DNA of 16,807 nucleotides, from NCBI GenBank assembly GCA_002391625.1, contig DGFJ01000012.1, positions 1 through 16,807 of the forward strand. The letters run 5' to 3'. A program made the translations under genes and the position numbers. Below the pieces are notes generated by a model. That model made no database searches. It worked only from the letters and a program-made list of their open reading frames with translations, and had not been told where the DNA came from. Within the stretch, counting starts at the first letter, position 1. Every line of letters begins with the position of its first letter. Shown piece by piece: positions 1 through 5,229 of this stretch. The DNA comes from Ruminococcaceae bacterium UBA3903 (GTDB taxonomy: Bacteria; Bacillota; Clostridia; Oscillospirales; Acutalibacteraceae).

Positions 1-26
1 CAACATTTATTATAGAGCCATTTTAT

Positions 27-1097
27 TTATTGTCCTAATTTTCTGGCATCACAGTATTCACATTCCAGTAAATCTCCGTGAGCTTTAAATTTGCGTGGTA
101 AATAGGTTTCTGTATGGGTTATACAGCGTGAATTTGTACAACCGGTGTTGTCAATAATTGTTTTTCCTGTATAGTAGGTATATTTAGCATCCTGCAGCGT
201 CAGCAGTATTAGTGCCATTCTGGCATACATACCATATACAGCCTGTTTAAAGTAAACAGCACGAGGGTCGTTATCTACCTCGTTGGTAATTTCGTCAACT
301 CGTGGCAATGGGTGCAAAATTTTCAAATCCTTTTTACCCAGTGACAGCTTTTCTTTGTCTAAAACGAATACACCCTGTTGGGCGATGTATTCTTCCTCGC
401 TTGGAAAGCGTTCACGTTGTATCCTAGTCATATACAGAACATCCAGCATTGGCATAGCCTCAGCTAAGCTTTTTACCTCTATATATTCACAGCAGGAGCG
501 GTTCATTACATCCTTTATATACTGAGGAATTCCTAATTCTTTTGTGGATATAAGGATAAATTTATTCCCCTCAAAGTGGGACATAGTCTTAATTAACGAA
601 TGTACCGTTCTTCCATTTTTTAAATCACCGCATAAACCAATATTAAGATGGTTTAACCGGCCTTTTTCATGGTGCAGCGTGACAACGTCAGTCAGTGTTT
701 GAGTAGGGTGCAGGTGACCGCCGTCACCCCCGTTTATTATTGGAACGCTAGAGTATAGGGATGCCGCCTTGGCAGAACCTTCAGATGGGTGACGCATAGC
801 GATAATATCTGCGTAACCGCTAACTATTTTTATGGTATCCTTTATTGTTTCGCCCTTAGCAACGGAGGAGTTCATTGGATTATCAAAGCCTATGGTTTGT
901 CCACCTAAACGAAGCATAGCAGTCTGGAAGGACATTTGTGTTCTGGTAGATGGCTCATAAAACAGCGTAGCTAAAATCCTGCCCCTACAGGCTTCACTGT
1001 ATTCTTTTGGATTTTTCATTATTTTATCTGCCAGCCTAACAATTTCTTGTAGGTCGCTAAATGATAGCTCTTCCAAATCTATTATATGATTTAGCAT
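27..1097 (-). CDS. pyrB: Aspartate carbamoyltransferase with a fused PyrI-like zinc domain
   Basis: Catalyses carbamoyl phosphate + aspartate to carbamoyl aspartate, the committed step of pyrimidine synthesis, in the cytoplasm. The 356-residue product shows the family motifs: the carbamoyl-phosphate loop STRT at 50-53, the neighbour-subunit loop around S78-K81, HPTQ at 130-133, GDLKNGRTVHSL at 157-168 and HPLPR at 262-266. The sequence resembles the E. coli PyrB that partners PyrI. The ordinary catalytic chain should end near residue 303. Instead about 50 extra residues follow, with C320-x4-C325 and C346-x2-C349 and a CTNSRCITH stretch that closely matches the PyrI zinc domain (CPNSNCISH). 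The PyrI allosteric domain is absent from this protein. The ATG is preceded by AAGGGGTG, 5 nt upstream. The gene has its own promoter, and no PyrR-type attenuator is visible in the short leader. Whether pyrI lies downstream is unknown because the window starts 26 nt past the stop. Enzyme identity is very sure; the effect of the zinc tail is inference. Confidence 0.96.
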   Translation of the reverse strand: MLNHIIDLEELSFSDLQEIVRLADKIMKNPKEYSEACRGRILATLFYEPSTRTQMSFQTAMLRLGGQTIGFDNPMNSSVAKGETIKDTIKIVSGYADIIAMRHPSEGSAKAASLYSSVPIINGGDGGHLHPTQTLTDVVTLHHEKGRLNHLNIGLCGDLKNGRTVHSLIKTMSHFEGNKFILISTKELGIPQYIKDVMNRSCCEYIEVKSLAEAMPMLDVLYMTRIQRERFPSEEEYIAQQGVFVLDKEKLSLGKKDLKILHPLPRVDEITNEVDNDPRAVYFKQAVYGMYARMALILLTLQDAKYTYYTGKTIIDNTGCTNSRCITHTETYLPRKFKAHGDLLECEYCDARKLGQ

Positions 1098-1126
1098 TAT
1101 AGCACCCCTTAAACCGTATTTGTTTT

Positions 1127-1155
1127 ATTTTATCAGAAAATACAAAAAATGACAA
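1127..1155 (-). promoter_or_regulatory. Sigma-A-type promoter of pyrB
   Basis: On the minus strand TTGTCA (1150-1155) is followed after exactly 17 nt by TAAAAT (1127-1132), with a TGA just before the -10 (extended -10). The start of transcription should fall near 1120, leaving a leader of only about 23 nt before the pyrB ATG. That is too short for a PyrR attenuator. Confidence 0.75.
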
Positions 1156-1204
1156 TACATAAGAATATATACTTTTATATTTTTATACAAGTGGATAGGT
1201 ATGT

Positions 1205-1222
1205 GCTATAAAAAATTATAGC
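1205..1222. repeat. Perfect 7-bp inverted repeat between two genes
   Basis: GCTATAA (1205-1211) and TTATAGC (1216-1222) flank a 4-nt loop, 7 nt past the stop of the pseudouridine synthase gene. On the minus strand the loop is TTTT, but no T-run follows the second arm, so it is at best a weak terminator or an RNA 3'-end stabiliser. It could also be chance in AT-rich DNA. Confidence 0.35.
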
Positions 1223-1229
1223 TGTGATA

Positions 1230-2180
1230 TTATTGTAAAAACCATATATCTTTTTTGTTCACTTCAAATGTTTTACCATCTAAATATTTCATAATACCGC
1301 TGTCGCTTGTAAACTTAAAGGTCAGCTTATATGCGTATAATGCCTGATATTTGTATTTATCATTAGTGCCTCTCATTTTATATCCGTACTTGGTGTCACC
1401 AGCTAAAGGATGACCTATTGATGACATATGCGCTCTAATTTGGTGTGTTCGACCAGTTAATAAATCCACCTCAACCAAACTAAAAATGCCTTTTTCACCT
1501 ATGACCTTGTACAGGGTTTTTATTTCCTTGCTGTCGATGGCTTTTTGTTTGCTTATGCTTACCTTGTTTTTCTTTTCATCCTTTGTTAGGTACCCTGTTA
1601 GCGTACCCTCTTTTCGTGAGAGCCTTCCAGCAACTAAACACAGGTAAAGCTTTGTCAGCTCTCTGCTTTTCATTTTTGCGTTTAGTATTCGCAGTGCTTC
1701 AGCGTTTTTAGCACATATTACTATACCCCCTGTGTTGCGGTCAATCCTATTAACTAGGGCTGGGGTAAAGGCTTTATCCTCTTTTGGATTATATTCCTTT
1801 TTGTCATATAAATAATGCAGTATGCGTGATATTAAGGAATCAAAGTGATAATTTTCGTCTGGATGTACAATTAAACCTGGTTGCTTGTTAACTAAAATAA
1901 TATTTTCATCCTCAAATATTATATCAAGCTTTATAGGTGCTTTTAAAAAATCATAGGTTTCTTTAGGTTTGCTTTCAAAAAACTCGTCTTTTATATATAA
2001 TGTCAGCACATCACCAGTAGTTAATTTGGAATCCTTATGGCAGCGTTTGCCATTTAGCTTGATATATTTTGTACGAATGTATTTGTACATTAATGATTTT
2101 GGCATGTCTTTAAAACGTTTGGACAGAAATTTGTCTAAACGTTGGTTGCCCTCGTTTTTGTTGATTATTATTTCTCTCAT
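1230..2180 (-). CDS. RluA-family 23S rRNA/tRNA pseudouridine synthase with S4 domain
   Basis: Converts specific uridines in structured RNA to pseudouridine; the exact target cannot be read from sequence. The 316-residue protein starts with an S4 RNA-binding domain (about 12-65). The catalytic motif follows as NRIDRNTGG at 144-152 with the active aspartate D147, and a third motif TGRTHQIRAH lies at 242-251. The usual HRLDxxTSG motif is varied to NRIDxxTGG, with the aspartate kept. The ATG at 2180 is chosen because AGGAG lies 5-9 nt upstream. An in-frame ATG at 2213 would add 11 residues, but its codons lie inside a hairpin and it lacks a comparable ribosome site. The gene follows yebC by 71 nt on the same strand with no promoter that I can see between them, so it is probably co-transcribed with yebC. 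RluC/RluD-like is the best description. Confidence 0.9.
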   Translation of the reverse strand: MREIIINKNEGNQRLDKFLSKRFKDMPKSLMYKYIRTKYIKLNGKRCHKDSKLTTGDVLTLYIKDEFFESKPKETYDFLKAPIKLDIIFEDENIILVNKQPGLIVHPDENYHFDSLISRILHYLYDKKEYNPKEDKAFTPALVNRIDRNTGGIVICAKNAEALRILNAKMKSRELTKLYLCLVAGRLSRKEGTLTGYLTKDEKKNKVSISKQKAIDSKEIKTLYKVIGEKGIFSLVEVDLLTGRTHQIRAHMSSIGHPLAGDTKYGYKMRGTNDKYKYQALYAYKLTFKFTSDSGIMKYLDGKTFEVNKKDIWFLQ

Positions 2181-2199
2181 GGCTGCTCCTAATAGTAAA

Positions 2200-2222
2200 G
2201 GCGGTACATCCAATGCACCGCC
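2200..2222 (-). other. Stable RNA hairpin between yebC and the pseudouridine synthase gene
   Basis: Read on the minus strand, GGCGGTGCAT and ATGTACCGCC pair over 10 bp (one G-U) around a 3-nt TGG loop. The hairpin is followed by TTTACTATT and then the AGGAG ribosome site of the downstream gene. The tail is too poor in T for a classic terminator, so it may be a leaky terminator, a processing or stability element, or a structure affecting translation of the downstream gene. Confidence 0.5.
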
Positions 2223-2251
2223 TAAATGTTAAATATACGATTGAAATGTTA

Positions 2252-2986
2252 TTATTCCATTTCCCAGTTATGCCATACGTTTTGGACATCGTCGTTGTCC
2301 TCTAGCATATCCATTAGTTTTTGTAGCTTTGTTACAGTTTCCTCGTCGTCAACCTTTGTGTATGTGCTGGGTACCATCTCTACCTCAGCGGATACAAAGG
2401 TGTAGCCCTTAGCTGTCAAATCCTCGTTTACTGCACTAAAATCATTAGCCTCTGTGTAGATTGTATATACGTCATCATCAGCCTCAAGGTCGGTAGCACC
2501 AGCTTCTAAGGCTTCCTCCATTACTGCGTCCTCGTCCTTATCACATTCCTCACGCTCAATAACTAAAACGCCCTTTTGTGAGAACATAAATGATACACAG
2601 CCAGGTGTACCCATGTTACCGCCAAATTTATCAAAATAGTGGCGCATATCAGCAGCGGTTCTATTACGATTATCTGTTAATGTTTCTACAATTACGGCTA
2701 TGCCGCCTGCACCGTAACCTTCATAAGTGATAGCCTCATAGTTATTAGTATCGCCATCACCAGATGCTTTTTTAATAATTCGTTCAATGTTATCGTTAGG
2801 TACGTTATTGGCCTTTGCCTTTGCAATACAATCTCTTAGCTTTGAATTTACAGAAGGGTCGCCACTGCCACCATCACGTACAGCCACAGCTAACTCTCTA
2901 CCAATCTTTGTAAAAACTTTAGCTCTAGCTGCATCGTTTTTACCTTTTTTTTGCTTTATTGTGCTCCATTTATTATGTCCTGACAT
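2252..2986 (-). CDS. yebC: YebC/TACO1-family protein
   Basis: A 244-residue cytoplasmic protein beginning with the family signature MSGHNKWSTIKQKK, and of the usual family length. YebC/PmpR proteins were long called DNA-binding transcriptional regulators. Newer work on YebC and mitochondrial TACO1 links the family to relief of ribosome stalling on proline-rich stretches; I cannot tell from sequence which applies here. The acidic middle and C-terminal half (for example DKDEDAVMEEALEAGATDLEADDD) fits domains II/III. The ATG at 2986 is chosen because GGAGG lies about 7 nt upstream and the conserved protein begins there; an in-frame ATG at 3031 has no family support. It is the first gene of a minus-strand unit with its own promoter, divergent from the yicC operon. 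The translation-heavy surroundings fit a translation role. Confidence 0.93.
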   Translation of the reverse strand: MSGHNKWSTIKQKKGKNDAARAKVFTKIGRELAVAVRDGGSGDPSVNSKLRDCIAKAKANNVPNDNIERIIKKASGDGDTNNYEAITYEGYGAGGIAVIVETLTDNRNRTAADMRHYFDKFGGNMGTPGCVSFMFSQKGVLVIEREECDKDEDAVMEEALEAGATDLEADDDVYTIYTEANDFSAVNEDLTAKGYTFVSAEVEMVPSTYTKVDDEETVTKLQKLMDMLEDNDDVQNVWHNWEME

Positions 2987-3021
2987 TACGGTTCCTCCAG
3001 TGTAGTAATTGTATATCTGAA

Positions 3022-3050
3022 ATTTTACCATATTTTTTGATGTTTTGCAA
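3022..3050 (-). promoter_or_regulatory. Sigma-A-type promoter of yebC
   Basis: On the minus strand TTGCAA (3045-3050), 17 nt, then TAAAAT (3022-3027) preceded by TGG (extended -10). Transcription should begin near 3015, about 30 nt before the yebC ATG. Confidence 0.75.
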
Positions 3051-3149
3051 CTATTTATGTCCTTTAGCTATGCACCTTCAGCTTATATAAATGTGAAATA
3101 TTTTATAAATATATCTATATATACTACCTGTTGTATATAAATGGGTATA

Positions 3150-3173
3150 TTGCAATAAGATGTTGCAATCTTA
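3150..3173. repeat. Direct and inverted repeats overlapping the yicC -35 box
   Basis: TTGCAAT occurs twice (3150-3156 and 3163-3169), 13 nt apart. TAAGAT (3156-3161) is mirrored by ATCTTA (3168-3173) around a 6-nt centre. The second TTGCAA is also the predicted -35 hexamer of the plus-strand operon, so a protein bound here could block or steer polymerase. No known regulator box is recognised. Confidence 0.4.
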
Positions 3174-3191
3174 CAATAAAAATGTTAAAAT
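3163..3191 (+). promoter_or_regulatory. Sigma-A-type promoter of the yicC-thiN operon
   Basis: TTGCAA (3163-3168), 17 nt, TAAAAT (3186-3191) preceded by TGT (extended -10). Transcription should begin near 3198, about 40 nt before the yicC ATG. No gap of more than 36 nt occurs before the end of thiN, so this promoter probably drives all thirteen genes, though internal promoters are possible. Confidence 0.75.
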
Positions 3192-3201
3192 AAATTGATT
3201 A

Positions 3202-3221
3202 TGCGATGGGTACCCATTGCG
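3202..3221 (+). other. 5' leader hairpin of the yicC operon
   Basis: A perfect 12-bp palindrome ATGGGTACCCAT (3206-3217) is extended by outer pairs to about 8 bp of RNA stem with a GUAC loop. It sits within a few nucleotides of the predicted transcription start and ends 6 nt before the AAGGTG ribosome site (3228-3233). Such 5'-terminal stems are known to stabilise mRNAs in Firmicutes and E. coli; that role here is inference. It could also be a protein-binding site in DNA. Confidence 0.45.
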
Positions 3222-3239
3222 ATATATAAGGTGATTATT

Positions 3240-4118
3240 ATGATTAAAAGTATGACAGGCTTTGGCAGAAGTGAACAGGTGCTGACGGGCAGAGAAATTA
3301 TTGTAGAAATAAAATCTGTCAATCATAGATATTTTGAATTTTCCTGTAGGACAATAAGGGGCTTTGGCTTTTTGGAGGAAAAGGCAAAGACATATATTCA
3401 ACAACGTGTATCCCGTGGTAAGGTAGATGTGTATATTGGCATTGGTGCTGATGATGAAAAAGAGTCTGTTGTGTCTATTAATCATAGCTTGGCACAGGGC
3501 TATATTAACGCATTGCGGGAGCTTGGACAAGCATATAATATCTCCGATGATATTACTGTTTCATCAGTTGCTAAATACAGCGATATTTTTACTGTTCATC
3601 AGGCTGCTGAGGACGAGGATAAGCTATGGGAGGATGTACAGGTAGTCCTAGATAACGCTATAGATAAGTTTGTGTCCATGCGTCAGGCTGAGGGTAAGCG
3701 TATGCAGACGGACCTTGAAAACCGCAGTAAAACTATATTAGAATTAGTGTCACAGGTGGAGCAGCGCTCACCGCAAACGGTCTTAGAGTATCGTACACGT
3801 TTACAGGACAAAATGAATGAACTGCTAAGCGGTGCTTCGGTGGATGCTCAACGAATACTAACCGAAGCGGCTATTTTTGCCGACAAGGTAGCAGTGGATG
3901 AGGAAACAGTGCGTTTGCGAAGTCACTTTAAGCAGATGGAGCAGATTATGTCTGCACAGGGTGCAGTAGGCAGAAAGCTTGATTTCATTTTACAGGAAAT
4001 GAACCGTGAAGCTAACACCATTGGTTCAAAGGTACAGGATGCACAGCTTGCCCATGTTGTAGTTGACATTAAAGCAGAGCTTGAAAAAATACGTGAACAG
4101 GTTCAGAATATTGAATAA
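3240..4118 (+). CDS. yicC: YicC-family endoribonuclease (YloC type)
   Basis: A 292-residue cytoplasmic protein. It begins with the family signature MIKSMTGFGRSE, has the N-terminal YicC domain over roughly 1-160, and ends with the DUF1732 domain (about 205-292), which includes the conserved stretch around LDFILQEMNREANTIGSKV. E. coli YicC and B. subtilis YloC are described as endoribonucleases; the substrate here is unknown. The ATG at 3240 is chosen because AAGGTG lies 6 nt upstream (3228-3233) and the protein family starts exactly with MIKSMTGFG; in-frame upstream codons from 3195 would extend into the leader hairpin and promoter. It is the first gene of the long plus-strand operon, 29 nt ahead of remA, the same order as yloC-remA in B. 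subtilis. Confidence 0.93.
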   Translation: MIKSMTGFGRSEQVLTGREIIVEIKSVNHRYFEFSCRTIRGFGFLEEKAKTYIQQRVSRGKVDVYIGIGADDEKESVVSINHSLAQGYINALRELGQAYNISDDITVSSVAKYSDIFTVHQAAEDEDKLWEDVQVVLDNAIDKFVSMRQAEGKRMQTDLENRSKTILELVSQVEQRSPQTVLEYRTRLQDKMNELLSGASVDAQRILTEAAIFADKVAVDEETVRLRSHFKQMEQIMSAQGAVGRKLDFILQEMNREANTIGSKVQDAQLAHVVVDIKAELEKIREQVQNIE

Positions 4119-4147
4119 CGAATCATAAGATAATAAGGGTAGATTAT

Positions 4148-4402
4148 ATGAAGCTTATAAATATTGGTTTTGGTAACTTGGTATCAGGTGACAGGATAAT
4201 AGCTATTGTATCACCGGATTCTGCACCAATTAAGCGTATAGTGCAGGATGCTAAAGAACAAGGTATGCTGATAGATGCCACATACGGCAGAAAAACCAAG
4301 TCAGTTATTATTACTGACAGTGACCATGTAGTGCTTTCAGCCAAAAACCCTGAAAGCTTAGGCAACCGAGCATCAGTAGAGGAGGTTTCTGATAATGAAT
4401 AA
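4148..4402 (+). CDS. remA: RemA-family DNA-binding regulator (DUF370)
   Basis: An 84-residue protein close to B. subtilis RemA (YlzA), which activates biofilm-matrix and osmoprotection genes. RemA forms ring-like oligomers that bind DNA through arginines. Conserved here are INIGFGN at 4-10, R16 (equivalent to B. subtilis R18), SPDSAPIKR at 22-30, and R48, with K49 in place of the second arginine of the Arg pair; IITDSDHVVLS follows. The last ten or so residues diverge. AAGGGT (4135-4140) precedes the ATG by 7 nt. The stop overlaps the gmk start by 8 nt, indicating translational coupling. Many non-biofilm Clostridia carry remA at this position next to gmk, so the regulon in this organism is unknown. 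Confidence 0.93.
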   Translation: MKLINIGFGNLVSGDRIIAIVSPDSAPIKRIVQDAKEQGMLIDATYGRKTKSVIITDSDHVVLSAKNPESLGNRASVEEVSDNE

Positions 4403-5006
4403 AGAGGGTTTAGTTCTCGTTATTTCTGGACCGTCAGGTGTAGGAAAGGGTACAGTAGTAAAGGAGCTTTTAAAATCACAGGACGAGTTTGCTGTGTCCG
4501 TATCTGCTACCACTCGTAATCCACGAGAGGGCGAACAGCATGGTAAGGATTACTTTTTTTTGAAAAAGGATGAGTTTGTAGATTTAATAAACAACGACAA
4601 GGTTTTAGAGTATGCCACCTATTGTGATAACTATTATGGCACACCAAGGGATTATGTTGAACAGACAATACAAACAGGTAAAAATATTATCCTTGAAATA
4701 GAGGTGCAGGGTGCGTTACAGGTAATAAAATCATGTCCTAATGCAGTTAGCATTTTTATTATGCCGCAAACCTTAGCTGTGTTACAGGACAGACTAACTG
4801 GCAGGGGTACAGAAACCAACGACGTTATAGCTAAGCGTATGCACACAGCTATAGGAGAAATAAAACAGGCAACCAAGTACAATTATGTTGTAGTTAATGA
4901 CAGTTTAGATGACTGTGTTAATGATATAAAGCAGATTATAAAGGCCGAGAAATTAAGAACAATCCGCATGGAAAATTTTGTAAAGGAAGTGCTTTCAAAT
5001 GTTTAG
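4395..5006 (+). CDS. gmk: Guanylate kinase
   Basis: Phosphorylates GMP to GDP with ATP, supplying GTP and (p)ppGpp precursors. The 203-residue length is typical. The P-loop GPSGVGKGT lies at 12-20; the GMP-binding part includes SATTRNPREGE (37-47), Y53 and YYGTPRDYV (80-88), followed by EIEVQGA (101-107) and the lid arginines in DRLTGRGTE. AGAGGAGG just upstream (about 4379-4386) is a strong ribosome site. The start overlaps the end of remA by 8 nt, and its own end overlaps rpoZ by 8 nt, so three genes are translationally linked. The gmk-rpoZ pairing is widespread in bacteria and ties guanine nucleotide supply to RNA polymerase. Confidence 0.97.
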   Translation: MNKEGLVLVISGPSGVGKGTVVKELLKSQDEFAVSVSATTRNPREGEQHGKDYFFLKKDEFVDLINNDKVLEYATYCDNYYGTPRDYVEQTIQTGKNIILEIEVQGALQVIKSCPNAVSIFIMPQTLAVLQDRLTGRGTETNDVIAKRMHTAIGEIKQATKYNYVVVNDSLDDCVNDIKQIIKAEKLRTIRMENFVKEVLSNV

Positions 5007-5202
5007 ACCATCAGTAGATGAAATGCTAGCAAACAAACAGACAAGATACGCTTTAGTTATTGCCGTAGCTAAAAGAGCCAGAGAAATCTCCGCACAATTT
5101 GAGGAGGATGGCACAGTAACAGAGGAAAAGCCTGTACTAATGGCTATTGAGGAATTTAAGGCTCACAAGTATAATGTTTTAGAACCAGAAATTAACGATT
5201 AA
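4999..5202 (+). CDS. rpoZ: DNA-directed RNA polymerase omega subunit
   Basis: The 67-residue product matches the small omega subunit, which helps beta-prime fold and assemble into RNA polymerase. The conserved core is RPSVDEMLANKQTRYALV followed by AVAKRAREI (residues 3-31), and the tail carries KPVLMAIEEFKAHKY. AAGGAAG (about 4984-4990) inside the end of gmk serves as ribosome site, and the ATG overlaps the gmk stop by 8 nt. In B. subtilis coaBC follows rpoZ; here priA follows directly after 27 nt. Confidence 0.93.
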   Translation: MFRPSVDEMLANKQTRYALVIAVAKRAREISAQFEEDGTVTEEKPVLMAIEEFKAHKYNVLEPEIND

Positions 5203-5229
5203 AATTGACGTGAAGGGAATGTAGTAAGG

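Noticed and set aside
1205..1222. Inverted repeat after the pseudouridine synthase gene as an intrinsic terminator
   Set aside because: The stem is A/T-rich and no T-run follows the second arm on the minus strand, so I list it only as a repeat.
2181..2213. Longer N-terminus for the pseudouridine synthase (start at 2213)
   Set aside because: The extra 11 codons lie in the intergenic hairpin and over the AGGAG ribosome site that serves the ATG at 2180.
3171..3530. 119-codon antisense frame across the yicC start and promoter
   Set aside because: It overlaps conserved yicC codons, matches nothing recognisable, and would run through the yebC/yicC promoter region.
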